Shown here one piece after another: positions 32,216 to 44,410 of a stretch of 64,000 nt of DNA. The position numbers were made by a program, and so were the translations under genes. The stretch comes from Clarkia xantiana subsp. parviflora (Eukaryota > Streptophyta > Magnoliopsida > Myrtales > Onagraceae), in NCBI GenBank assembly GCA_036873135.1, contig JAPTYO010000009.1, forward strand, positions 36,534,756 to 36,598,755, in the 5' to 3' direction. The notes beneath the pieces were generated by a model that saw nothing but the letters and a program-made list of their open reading frames with translations, searched no databases and was not told the DNA's origin. Each line of letters begins with the position of its first letter. Position 1 is the first letter of the stretch.

Positions 32216-34668
32216 TTAAGCTCGGTCCTCGGATGCTTTAGGGTCGGATGCTGGATCTTCAGAGGGCTTCGGAGGGGCAGGATCGGAGGGATCTGTAGGA
32301 GGGTCGTCGGCGTCTTCAGAGGAGCTCTCCGACGGGAGGCTAAAGTACCTTTCTGCGGCTCGGCCGAGAATCTTGGACTTCCTCAGGTCGATGGAGTCCC
32401 CGTAGGTTTCGTTAAGCTCTTCAACAATGTCAAGGAAGGCATTCTGCAAATCTTCCTGACAATGCTTCGCCGCATCTGCTTTGAAGTCCTCCGAGCTCCG
32501 ATATTCTTCGCGGCCCTGGACCCTCGCGTTTGCTATTTGGGCGGAACGCTCCGCCTTTTCCTCCTCCAGCTCCGCGATGACCCTCTGCTTCTCAAGCTTC
32601 AGCCGATCAGCAGTTTCCTTCAACTCCGCTTTATCAAAGGCAGCCTGACTCCGATCAGCTAAGGCCGTTTGCTGCTCCCGCCTAAGCGAGCTCTCAAGGC
32701 TTAGAATCCGCCTTTGCTGGGATTGAGCCTCTTGAACAAGCTTGGCCTTACCCTCCTCGGCCTGCTGCCTACCCTCCTCGGCCTGCTGCCTACCCTCCTC
32801 GGCCTGCTGCCAACCTTCTTCGGCCTGCTTTCTGCCCTCCTCCGCTCGGAGCCTTGACGCCTCGGAGGTGGCCAGGTCCTCCTGGAGCTTGGTCAAGCTC
32901 TCGAGGTTGGAGTTGGCCCGTTCTTGCTCCAAAGCCTCCTGCAGGGACAGGATGTAGCCGAAGCAACGATCCTGGTCCGCCATTTCCTGAGGACAAATAC
33001 AGCTTAGTATTTAAAAATCGGAATACTTTCAGATGAACAAAAGCAAAGTGTAACCTACCTCTATCCGACGGACGGCCATTCGACGGATGTCCGCCTTGAT
33101 GTCTTCCCCTTCCAGCGAAAGGGGGCGCCTCAGTGAGGGTGGGATCGAGCCCGACACCAAGTGCAAGGCCAAGTTCTCCTCCTGGCACCCCCGATGTAGA
33201 GAAATCTCCTGTAGAGACTCCACCGGCCTCCAAGGCTCCGCACTCTGGTCCGAAGAGAAGGCCTGGTAGTAGTCTCCATCCAAGGGGAATGGAGGTACTA
33301 CCAGACGAGCTCCCCCATCTTCACTTGTCCGGGCTTCGGGGGTCGCGCCCCTAACTGGTGACGATGGTGGCATGAAGGGGAGTGGGGACGTCTCCTTACC
33401 AGGTGACTTAGCAGGAGTCGACCTCGATTTTCCTCGGAGGATTAGGCCTTCCTCCTCAGCTTGGTCCTCGGAGGGGGAGTCCTCCAAGCTAATCACCCGA
33501 CCAAATTCGCCACGGACTTCCGTCGGGGCATCATCCACCCCCGGCTCCGCTGCAGGCACGGGGTCTGAGGCAGGTGCAGTAGGGGCGACGTCCGTGTGAC
33601 CTGCAGCGGGGCGAACAAGGTGAGGAAGTAAATTGACATCGGTATACCAAATTAGACAACGCTCCACATATCTCTCGCAGCCAAAAAAGTCATAGCAACC
33701 CGCTTCGAGGAAGTGTGGAGTTTCCCCTCGGAGAACATTCTTGACATCCCTGATCTGCCCTTCCATGTCGGAGGCCTGAAGGTCTTGAGGAACCAACTCT
33801 CTATATCTTTTTACAGCACGAAAAACTTCCTTACCTTCCTTTTCGGAACGGACGCCGAAGGCGGCCCTAACCACGTCCGCATTAGTTTGCCCCTCGGGTG
33901 TGGGGGCAGACCTTGGTGCCTCGGAGGTCTTCTTCTTCTTCCGAGACGGCTCCGACGCGGCGGAGGATTTTCTCCTGGATGAGGACTTCTTCTTACGCTT
34001 CAGCGAATGGGAGGCATCGGTATCCTCCTGAAACAGATGGGCGGTCAGCGATGATCGAGGGGCTGTAAGCAGTGGAAACAAGAAATAATTAGAAGATTAC
34101 CCAGAAAATTACATTGGAAACGCCATCACGAATTTTTCCCCCGGCTTCGGGATCAATCAGCATAATGGAAATTTTTATCCGCTGTCGGTCAGTGACAGAA
34201 GTGGCCTCGAAGGGCTGATAACCCTCCTCCCAGCGACGGGCTTGGATGAGCATCAAGGCCCTCTTGGTCTGCTCCGACCATGTACGGAAGGGCACAGGAG
34301 GATCAGCTTCCACGACGGTCTTCGGCCACTCGATGGGACCAGGCTTGATGAAAAAATACTGTTCTTTCCAGTTGGCATTGTCATGCCCCTTATCGTGGAT
34401 GATGGCCCGTTCCTTGCAAATCCTCCAGGACACCTTCCTATCCCAGCCCATCTCCTTATACTGCTCGTCGGTCCCCTCGGGTTGGCGGGGGGTAAAGGAG
34501 CAGATCCCATCTTTGTTACAGGTCATCTTGTAGAGGACCCGCCAAAGCTCCAGAGTATAGCTCCAGTCCTCTTTGTTGATATCACACCGCACTTGGAAGG
34601 CAATCCATGTACGGATTGCGTGTGGAGAGAAGGTCGTGGGGTAAGTTTTGTAGTGGTTGCATAGCTCC
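32216..34668 (-). pseudogene. Antisense gene of the Tat element, copy 2, 5' end missing
   Basis: Same gene as 22970-25791: exon 4 at 32986-32216 (coiled coil), exon 3 at 34062-33059 and the last part of exon 2 from 34668 to about 34130. It lacks the TAA and the one-base loss of copy 1, so exons 3 and 4 are open. The sequence is cut at 34668 within the HYKTYPTTF stretch, where an inverted relative is joined; exon 1, the start of exon 2 and the promoter are gone. Confidence 0.75.
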
Positions 34669-36059
34669 TGAAGGTACTCTTCCTAACCTTATTCGTCCCG
34701 CTACCGCAGGTCCCTTGGAGGCTCCTGTCCCGACGGAGGCTGTTATTCCAGCGGGGACTACAGCCCCGCGAGAATTGCTGTTGGAGGACATTCCGGCGGA
34801 AACTCGGTTCCGCCCAGTGACTGATTTGGAGGCTTCTCCGTCTGCTGAAGAGCCTGAAAAGGGAGGCCTGGTTCCCCGTGACAGGTCGAGGTCCAGGAGC
34901 GCACGGCCCGCCGCTAGGGACGTGTCCAAGAGTCCTCCTCCTATTCTTCGCAGTCCAACTCCCGAGCTTCCTGTTGAGATAGTTCCAGGCACCCCCGGAG
35001 CTGAGCCTATTCCCCGTCTTCCAATGGACGAGGTGTACAAAATTTACACCTCCGATCAGGCAGCGCTCCCCTGGCGTCCGATCGAATCCCTTTCCGGGTT
35101 TTCGATCCGTCGGGACAATCTTGAGCCCGACTTGGCCCTACACTTGTTGTCGGGATCAATTCCTCCTGCTCTGAAGAAGCCACTTTACCTGTCGCGGGAG
35201 GATATCGAGGAGGATTTCCGTGCCATGGCCGTCCGTCGGATGGAGGTAATATCATACCACTTTGGCCTCTTCTTTATTCCTACCTTTAATCACTGAATTT
35301 TCATCTTTTTCTCTCCCACCTTAGGAAACTGCGGACCAGCATCGTAGCTTCGCCATCGCCTTGGCTCTGAAGAGCGCTTTGGAGGAGGCTGAAGCCAAGT
35401 CAAACCCTAAAGCCTTGGCCAAGCTTCAGATGGAGCGTGACGAGGCGGTGGCGGCCAAAAATAAGATGGCCAAGGAGAAGGCTCTCCTCGATGACATGTC
35501 CACAAGCCTGCTCAAGAAGGTCCACGACCATGAGGCTGTCATGCGTCGAGAGCGGAAGATGGCTCAGGCGGAGCAGCAGCGGAACGAGGGGGAGAAGCAG
35601 CAACTCGTTCGCGAGAAGAACGTCTTCGCGGATCTTTTGGCGGAGGCCAAAGTCAAGCTTGAAGCGGAACGGGCAGAGTTCTCTGCCAAACTAGCTGAGG
35701 CAAAGGCTCAAGGTCTCGAGGAGGGCCGCGAGGAGGGTCGTCTTCAGGGCCACAAGGAGTATCGGGACTCTGAAGAATTCAAGCTGGCTGCTGTGGAGTT
35801 CTGTAAGTCCGAGGTGGAAGACACTTTATTCAACGCTGTCGAAGAACTCTACACAGACTATGCGGATTCCATCGACTTCAAGAAGTCCGAGACCCTTGCC
35901 CCCTTCGCGGAGAAATATTTCAACCTCCCCGCGGAGAGTGAAGAGACCGCTGCCGTGGACCTGACTCCGTCAGTCGCGGAGCCTTCCGCCCAGGTCCCTC
36001 CAAACCTTGCTCCCTCCGATGCTGCTGAGGACCCATCTTCCAACAAGGACCAAGTTTAA
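34669..36059 (+). pseudogene. Antisense gene of the inverted gypsy element, 5' part missing
   Basis: Remaining parts: exon 3 from 34669 to 35245 (LPNLIRPA, Pro/Ser-rich linker, LALHLLSGSIPPALKKPLYL, AMAVRRME) and exon 4 35325-36059 (coiled coil with Glu/Ala/Lys/Arg repeats, LFNAVEELYTDYADSIDF, LAPFAEKYFNLPAES, end SNKDQV). The intron is GT-AG, 79 bases, in the same place and phase as in the other copies. The protein differs in most positions outside these blocks, so it is a separate lineage. No stop or frameshift in what remains. Confidence 0.75.
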
Positions 36060-37001
36060 TGTTCACATCTTTTAGTCCTTGTTGTCTTTTTCTTCTATCT
36101 CTTGTATCGAACTCCTTTGGCCTTCTGGCCTTTATATAAGTGGTTTCTTCCCATCTGTTTTGGCATCGATACTCGTTTGCACTTTATCTAAAGCGGCTTT
36201 AAATTCGTTACTCAGAACGTTCCGATGCGCCATTAAAATGACTCCATGCGTCCTTCCGACTTTTATACTCCCGTTTTTACCATTTAAGGCTTTTTATCAA
36301 ATCGAGACTTTACCACTTAAGGTTTCTCGTCTAATCGGGACTTTACCACTTAAGGCTTCTCGTCAAAAATCGGGACTTCGCCACTTAAGGCTTCTCGTCC
36401 AAAATCGAGACTTCGCCACTTAAGGCTTCTTGTCAAAATCGGGACTTCGCCACTTAAGGCTTCTCGTCCAAAATCGGGACTTCGCCACTTAAGGCTTCTC
36501 GTCCAAAATCGGGACTTCGCCACCTAAGGCTTCTCGTCCAAAATCGGGACTTCGCCACTTAAGGCTTCTCGTCCCCGGCCTTTCAAGGCCATTTCCATAC
36601 CCTTTAGGGTTTTCATTGCGTCTCTACTGGACGGCTTAGTCGTACCCGTTAAGGCTTTTTGTCGCATCATATAGACGACTTACACGGACCCATCAGGGCC
36701 TTTTCATACCTAGGCTTTTGGTTGCATCATATAGACGACTTATGTGTACCCCGTAGGGCTTTTGTTCGTACCTGTTAAGGCTTTTGGCCGCGCCATATAG
36801 ACGACTTACGCGTCCCCCGCGGGGCTTTCATCGTACCTCGGAAGGCTTTTGTCGCGTCACTCAGGACGTCTTATTAAAAGTTAGAATAAATTTGAAAGCA
36901 ATTTGATCGGAAGGCAACTTCTTTTATTCACTAATAATTCAAAGTAGGCTTACATCGAATTTTATTGATAGAAAATTTGCGCCATTCATGGCGGCTTCAT
37001 A
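36060..37001 (-). repeat. Tandem repeats between antisense gene and integrase of the inverted element
   Basis: From about 36285 to 36580 there are about eight units of roughly 36 bases with TTCGCCACTTAAGGCTTCTC. Further right, 36640-36860 carries looser repeats of a CATATAGACGACTTACG type. The 3' end of pol follows at 37002. Confidence 0.85.
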
Positions 37002-40000
37002 TCAAGCATGATACTTCTTCAAGTGTTCGCCACTGAAGGAATGCTTCAACATCTTGCCTTCGAGATCCTCTAACTTGTATGCGTTGGGCACTGGCATCCC
37101 CACGATCTTGTAGGGTCCTTCCCATTTTGGTGACAGCTTGTTGATCTGGTCTTGATGAACAAACTCATTCCTCCGCCAGAATTGTCGGGACCTGACACGC
37201 CGATTATAATATCGGGCTGTCGCCAGACGCATTCGGGCCTGGACTTCATCAGCCTTCCACCTCTTTTCCTCGAGTAGGTCTAAGTCCAGACGTCTCATTT
37301 CCTCATTTGTCAGAGGCTCGTAGTATTTCGCGCGATGGGACGCCACCGCTATCTCCACGGGAGCGACTGCCTCCGTGCCATAAACCAGGCCGAATGGAGT
37401 TTCTCCTGTTGATTGCTTGGGTGTTGTTCTCACAGCCCATAGCACATTCTCGAGCTCATCCAGCCAATGGCCCTGCAAGGCATAGACTCTCTTCTTCAAG
37501 CCATCCATCACGATCTTGTTGGCTGACTCTACCTGGCCATTGGTCTGGGCGTGGCGGACTGAAGCGGTCCGATGCTCAATGTTTAATTCTTCCAAGTACT
37601 CCTTCAACTGGGCCCCATTGAACGGAGGGCCGTTGTCGCTGATTATCACTCTCGGGACCCCGTACCGGGATATGATTTGAGTCTGAAGGAACCTGAGGAT
37701 CTGCTGCCCCGTCGTTCTAGCCAATGCTTTGGCCTCTATCCACTTTGAGAAGTAGTCGATAGCCACGAGTAAGTACTTACACTGACCTCTTGCTTGGGGA
37801 AGTGGTCCCACCAAATCAATCCCCCATTGCGCGAAGGGCCATGCACTCCTGATGGGCATTAAGTCCGCTGCGGGAGCCACGATATTTGGGGCATACCTCT
37901 GGCATGCGTCACAGGATCGGACCATCACGGTCGCTTCTTTGTTCATCGAGGGCCAATAGTAACACAAGTTCAATGCCTTCCTCACCAGAGATCGGGCTCC
38001 CTCATGACAGGCCGCGACTCCTTCGTGTAACTCCCTCAGGATCCGATTTGTATCCGGCTCTGCTACGCATTTTAGAAAAGGCTTTACGTACCCTTTTTTG
38101 TACAACTGGTTGTCCAACATTGCATAGTTGTCTGCAATCCGCCGCAATCTGACGGCTGCCACTTTGTCCTCGGGGAGTACCCCAGTAGTCAGGTATGTGA
38201 TCATCGGGGTCATCCAAGTACTTACACTGACCTCTTCCTCCGACCCTGTCTCAATAGCACAGACCTCCGCTGGGTCAATGTTTGAGATAATCACCTTCTC
38301 TAGGAAATGCACCTTCCGATTCTCCTCGGGGGCTACCCCCAGGGCAAACTTACTCAAGGCATCTGCTTCCGCGTTCTCTTCCCTCGGGATCGCCTCGATA
38401 TTAAAGCTTTTGAAGCTTCCCTTTAAAGTCTGCACCTCATGCAGATATTTCTTCATCGTCGGGCTTTTAGCCTCATAGTTCCCCTGGACTTGATTTACAA
38501 CCAAGCTAGCATCGCACTTCACCTTTAAATGGTCGACCCCCGTACCCTTAGCAATCTTGAGGCCTGTGATGAGAGCCTCATACTCCGCTTCATTATTGGT
38601 GGCTTTGAATGTCAACGCCAAGGCATATCGCAGGGGCTCGCCTCCACCGGGCGGTATCAATACGAATCCTGCCCCCGAGCTTTCTATACTTGATGAACCA
38701 TCAGTGTACATCTCCCAAGTATTCTCCTCATTTGGCTGTTCTGGCTGCTGTTCTGTTGTCGGGACTCCTTCCCTAGTTGCCCCCTCTGCGGGACGCGTTA
38801 CTTCCAGATCGGGTGCCGTGACTCAGCTATAAAATCTGCCAAAGCCTGGCCCTTGATAGCGGTTCTTGGAGCGAAATGAATGCGGAATTCCGTCAGCTCG
38901 ATGGCCCATTTCACCAATCTCCCCGACGCCTCCGGTCGGTTCAAAAAGTGCTTCAAGGGCTGATTAGTCAATACCGTCACTTCATGGGCATGGAAGTAAG
39001 GTCGCAGTTTTCGAGCGGCAATAATCAACGCGAAGAGATACTTCTCAATAGCGGGATAGTTTATTTCAGACTTGGCAAATGCCTTGCTTACATAATAGAT
39101 AGGCACTTGGTTGCCCTTAACAATCTTAATTAAGACAGAACTAACAGCCACATCAGAAATAGCCAAATAGAGATAGAGCGGCTCGCCTGGAACTGGTTTC
39201 GCCAACGGCGGAAGGGTACGGAGATGCTGTTTAAGTGCCTGGAATGCCTCCTCGCATTTGTCGGTCCATTCGAACTTCTTGTTGGCCCTCAACACGTCAA
39301 AAAAGGGCATAGCTCGATCACTCGCCTTGGATAAGAAGCGATTCATCGCGGCCAACCGGCCATTCAGCACCTGGACCTCCCGATGATTCCTCGGGGACTG
39401 CATCTCCTCTATTGCTCGCAGCTTCTCAGGGTTCACCTCAATTCCTCTCTGGCTCACCATGAACCCTAGGAACTTCCCCGAGTTGACCCCGAAAGCACAT
39501 TTGTCGGGGTTCAGCCGAACCTGATGGAACTTCATCCTCTCAAATGCCGCCGCCAAATTCTGGACATGGTCTCCTGCCTGTCGGGACTTCACCAGCATGT
39601 CGTCCACATATGCTTCCATGGTTTTCCCCAGCATGTCCCCGAACAACTTGTTCACCATCCGCTGGTAGGTTGCTCCGGCATTGATCAATCCAAAGGGCAT
39701 CACGTCGTAGTGGTAGACGTCGCTGTCGGCGTAAAATGCTGTGTGGGGGGCATCCTCCTTCGCCATCTTGATCTGGTTATACCCGGAATAGGCATCCATG
39801 AAGCTCAACAACTCATGTCCCGATGTGGCATCCACCAGCTGGTCAATCCTCGGAAGTGGGTAACAGTCCTTCGGGCAGGCCTTGTTCAAGTCGCGGAAGT
39901 CGACACACATCCGCCACTTCCCATTACTCTTTCGCACCAGCACTGGGTTAGCCACCCAAGTCTGGAATCGGAGCTCCTTGATGAATCCAGCATCGAGCAA

Positions 40001-42613
40001 TCTGCCCACCTCCTGTTGGATTGCGATCCTCTTGTCCGCGCCCATTGGACGCCTTCTCTGCGCAATGGGCTTGATCGCAGGGTCTATCTTCAGCTCGTGC
40101 ACTATCAGAGGAAGGCAAACAGCTCCTTAAATTCCTTCAAGAGCTCGATCAACTCTCGGGCTCTTTCATCCGACAAAGCAGAGCCAATTTTCACCTTCCT
40201 CTGAGGCCCATCGATCTCTACTTCCTTCAAATCCTCCATGGGGGCGGGACGCCCATACTCCTCTCGAGGATCGGCATCAGTCTGAAGGACAGTCATGGTC
40301 TCCCTCCTTCTTCGTCGAGTGGCATTGACGTAGCATTTCCGCGACGCCACCTGGTCACCCTTGACCTCTCCAACTCCGTTATCAGTCGGGAACTTCATCT
40401 TCTGGTGGACCGTCGAGGCGACTGCCATAAGAGGGTTGATGGTGGTCCTCCCGATGATCGCATTATATGCCCCTGCAGACTCCACCACGACGAAATACAC
40501 GTTTCGCCTCTCCATCTTCCAGCCACTACCGAACTCCACTGGTAAGGTAATCATTCCCAACGGGTAGGAAGTGGAACCAGAGAAACCCACCATCGGGAAG
40601 TCCACCTGCGTCAGGTCCTTCTTCGTCTTTCCCCATGGCTTCCATAGCATCCATGAAAAGAATATCGGAGGAGCTCCCTCCGTCTATCAGGATCCGCTTC
40701 ATCTCGAATCCATCCACATCCAGCGTCACGACCAAGGCATCGTCGTGAGGGCTCTCCACGCCAACTAGATCCTTTGCTGAAAAAGAGATCTCCATTTCCT
40801 CCTTCAGGGTCCACGACCGGGACCTTTTCCCTAACACCACCGCGGCAGATATGCGTGAGGCATAGTTCTCCCTGGAAGCGGAGGTATCACCTCCCGCCGC
40901 CATTCCTCCGTGGATAACGTTGATAGTCCCCCGCCTCTCCTTGCGGGCACCTGACCCCGAAGCCTCATGCTCGACCTTCTTCTTCTTCGGGGATCGGTCG
41001 CGGGACTTGGAGCGGGAACGAGACCTACTTCTAGAACGGGATCGGCACCGTCCCTTCCCGACAAACTCCTTTAGCTTCCCCTTCTGGATCAGCTTCTCAA
41101 TTTCCTTCTTCAACTCCCGACAATTTTCGGTGTCGTGACCATTAGCCCGATGGTAGCGACAGTAACGGTCCGGGCGGCCTCCTAGAAATTCGCCTTCTTT
41201 CCTCGGGGGGTATCGGACGAGACCCTGTCGGTCCATCACAACTAGCACAGAGGTCATCGAGCTGTTGATGGGGGTAACCCGACCTTCACGGTTATCCTTC
41301 TTTGGAGGACGCCTGTCCTCCCTTTTCTCGGGACGACCACGGTTCCTACCTCCCTCCGGTTTGTCATTCCCCTTGCGTTCATCTGACAGCTTGGACGACG
41401 CTTTTCCTCTTCCCGACTTCGGGGGATCCAGCTCCCCAGCAGCGATCTTCGACTCCTGGACGTCAATCTGCTGCTTCACCCTCGCTTGCAGGGCTTCCAT
41501 GCTCCATATAGCCTTCGCGGCTACACTGTGCATCAGGTCGGAGCCATATGGAGCACTCAGGTTCCGCAGGAAAGTGCGGATAATCTCTCCCTCCGAGATT
41601 TCTTCATCAATCTCCGCAGCACTGGCAGTGAACCGTTGGTAATAATACGCCAACGATTCGTCGGGTCTCTGTACCACCTGGGTTAAGGTCCTCACGCTTT
41701 TCAGGAGGCGTCTCCGACCTTGATACTGTTTGATGAAGCGATCGTGCATGTCAGCCCAGCACGTGATACTTCCTGGCGGAAGGCTGAAGAACCAAGTCAT
41801 GGCCCTTTCTCCCAGAGTTATCGGGAACAACGAGCATATGAGATCTTCGTTTGAAGTCCTACCCATGCAAGCCTGAACATGTCTTTGTACATGGCGGACC
41901 GGGTCTCCTTCCCCATCGTATTCCTTGATTGTCGGGATGCCTATCCCAGGCGGAGCGACAGTGTCGATCAGTCGCGGTACGAAAGGATGGCTGGACCGAT
42001 CCCTCAATTCCGACGTCATTTGCTTTTGGTCACCCATATAGATGCTAACAATCTTCACCACCTGGTCAGCGGTGAGGGGACCATTCAAGGGGATGGTCCT
42101 ATTCTGCACTGGTCCTGGGCCGTCAACCACGAACTTCTCCGAATGCATAGGCTCTTTACCCTTGTCCCGGGGCGAAACCTCCTGCACCTCTTGTTCTTCT
42201 GGGGCCACCCTCGGTGGGGGTGGCGGCAACTTCTCTTGCGGGGGCAACTCCTCCGCTCTCCTGGTAGCCTCTCTCTTGTCCAGCAAGGCTTCCATGGCAG
42301 CCAGGAACATCGGCATGGCCTCTGCTACTGCTTTGGCCAACTCCGAGTTCGAAGACGACCCTTCTTCCCTTCGCGGGACTCCTCCAGCCTCATGGCCCAC
42401 CGGGTTTGGTGGAGCTTCATCTCCCTCCCTCCGTGGGACATCTTGCCTGTTCCTCTCTACCTCTCGGACTGAGACTTCATCATCTTGCCCCCTGTCTGGG
42501 AAAGGGCAGGGTTCTCGCCTTGTTCAGCCACACGTTCCGGCAATGGGGAGTTCACAGTTCCTGTGGGACGAGAACTGCCAGCCTGAACCTGTTTTTTCTT
42601 ACCACCGGCCATT
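37002..42613 (-). pseudogene. gypsy gag-pol, multiply frameshifted
   Basis: Gag starts MAGGKKKQVQAG at 42613. Frame breaks: near 42480 (early gag), near 40620 (after the protease motif LIDGGSSSD), near 40100 with loss of about 13 residues between protease and RT, and near 38815 before RNase H. Recognisable parts: gag core, zinc knuckle CRYHRANGHDTENC, RT with AYVDDMLVKS, RNase H MYTDGSSS, integrase with HHCC, GIDLVGP, DNGPPFNG and NGQVESANK; the integrase C-terminus lacks about six residues after RSRQF. The stop is at 37002. Confidence 0.9.
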
Positions 42614-42666
42614 GATCTAGTAGAAGCTATCTTGACTTTTCGTAAGATTCCCACAGACGGCGCCAA

Positions 42667-43429
42667 TGTTGGATCGCGGGCGAAGCTCCGTTACGTCCTT
42701 GACGGAATGCTTGGACTTCTGGGCTCCGCGTGGTCCTGCAAAAGGGGATGACCTGGGTGGTGACCCAGAATCCCTCTCCGATGCTTAAATGAGTATGGTA
42801 ATCAATGGATGGTAAGCAAGAGTATCAGTTCGTGTATGCGTAGATGATCTTTCTGAGGTAACCTCCTCCTTTATATAGAAGGAGGGGTTACTCAGTTACC
42901 TGTTACTGCGCTTGGCAGTTGTAGCCGTGATTCCGTGTATCTTGCCACGATTCCGTATATCTCGGCCGGGATTCCTTATTTCTCGCCCCACGCTCCGCGT
43001 ATCTTACCCGTACCTCCACGTATCTCGGGCACGCCCTGCGTATCTCGGGGGAGATTATCCATATCTCAACCGTCTTCCCACTACTCTCATCTAGTAGGCG
43101 GGTTTCTCGGTTTTATCCTCTGATTACAAGTCTCGACTCTCGTCGGGGACTCCAGAGTTGTCTCATTCTAGATCACCACCCAGGACCTTCAGTCTCCAAG
43201 GGACAGGTCCGGCCTCTGCGGGGCTTTATTATCAGGGCCTTTGCTAAGGCATGTCGGGGCCTACTCCGAGGCTTCTTATCGGGAGCGTTTAACTCATGTG
43301 TCGGGGCCGCTATCGTCGGGACCCTTAATACTGGGCCTCAGGGCCTTACAAGCTTTTCACGAGGCCCACTGGACCTATTCGCCGTCCATTGGCTGTTAAC
43401 GGGGCTAACGATTACATCGGAACCCATCA
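42667..43429 (-). repeat. 5' LTR of the inverted gypsy element (763 bp)
   Basis: Bounded by TGTTGGATCG (42667) and CCCATCA (43429) on the plus strand, with the inverted primer site GACGGCGCCAA just left. A TTTATATAG near 42871 is a possible TATA box read on minus. Its first 148 bases recur at 19219-19366. The flank after it reads CATAT; the partner duplication is lost. Confidence 0.88.
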
Positions 43430-44410
43430 CATATCACATATATATATGTTGGGTCAGCTAGAAATGATCGATCTTCGTATGCATACACTAGAGGGCTCTC
43501 GTAAGGGTTTAGACCGTAGCAGGACTTACGAGCACCAAGTCAGAAATATATGTCAAACTTCTTAAAATAGGTTTCTAGTAACTAATCCCTATAAAAATCT
43601 TATATCGAAACATTTGCCGGAAACATTCCTGCATAATTGATCATATCAAACCATACGTAATTCATAACAGAACTTGAAGTACTTGATTCGAATTTAAATA
43701 CGAATATTATATTCATGCTCGATAATGTTCATAGTTTGTGTTTGAAACTTAATGTAATGCAGAAACTATTTGTTTTGTAAATATAGAAATAGGCTTAAAC
43801 TACTTATCTCAACCGAAACCTCAAAACTAAGGTCAACACAACTTGGTCGACCTAATCTCTCTAAATATAAAAACATTAATGAGTTTAAGACTCTCTGTCC
43901 GAACTTCAAAGTCCACTAAATTTCCAGCCACTTATTCAGAACTCAAATCTCCTAAGGCCCAATTCAACTTTCAGATTCACTATTTTCGTCACTGTACGTA
44001 AAACTAGGTAGAGACCCGATATCACATTATTCAGAGAATTTTTTAAAATCTCAGAAAAAATACCAAAAATTATTATAAGTAGAGGTTACAATTACGAGTC
44101 CCAACACCGCAAACGGTGTCCTGTTTCGAAATCAGGGTGGCCCACACGTGTCGGTCAAACATGTCCCGGCGTGGTCAACTTCATCTTCAACCTTAGATCA
44201 GATTTTACAGGTTGCATTATAAACTTCAGGAGCTTTGTTCTCCCTCATCCGGGCTTTTTATTTGGTTTTCTTTGGTTTCTATGGAAAGCCCTTAAAATGA
44301 ACTAAAATATCACTGACTCTATTTTGTGAAATAACCAGTAAAAAAAATAAATTTTAGGGCCCCAAAGGGGTCTGTACGAATTGTATTTTTAAATTTACAG
44401 ATGTGATATC
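43430..44410. other. Unclassified sequence, split by the next element
   Basis: No gene seen. With 53584-54207 it forms one region interrupted by the 44411-53578 element. Its mixed composition and a TGTTGGGTCAG start at about 43448 would fit a long LTR of another gypsy lineage, but I found no second copy in the window. Confidence 0.3.

Larger units (their letters stand above)
19555..34668 (+). mobile_element. Composite Ty3/gypsy (Tat-type) element: truncated copy inside a second copy of itself
   Basis: Order: 5' LTR 19555-20198, primer site, gag N-terminal part, abrupt join at about 21187 to integrase, tandem repeats, antisense gene, polypurine tract GGGGGCAAA, second LTR 26375-27005 lacking its last 13 bases, abrupt join to gag C-terminal part, then protease, RT, RNase H, integrase, repeats and a truncated antisense gene. 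The two LTRs differ at two sites by eye over 631 bases. The gag piece before the insert and the gag piece after it are complementary except for about a dozen residues, so the simplest reading is that 21187-27005 (an integrase-to-LTR fragment) was inserted into gag of a related element. The antisense gene, repeats and domain order fit the Tat lineage. Confidence 0.85.
34669..43429 (-). mobile_element. Ty3/gypsy Tat-type element in inverse orientation, 3' end missing
   Basis: LTR 42667-43429 (TGATGGG start on minus, ending GATCCAACA) with primer site on its left, then gag, pol, tandem repeats and the antisense gene, which is cut at 34669. No 3' LTR. At least four frame changes break gag-pol. 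The LTR is of the same family type as that at 19555 (shared AGAGGGATTCTGGG and GATCCAACA ends) but clearly diverged. Confidence 0.87.

Noticed and set aside
41265..41642. Plus-strand frames opposite gag and pol of the inverted element
   Set aside because: Shadows of the coding strand; the real gene reads on the minus strand.
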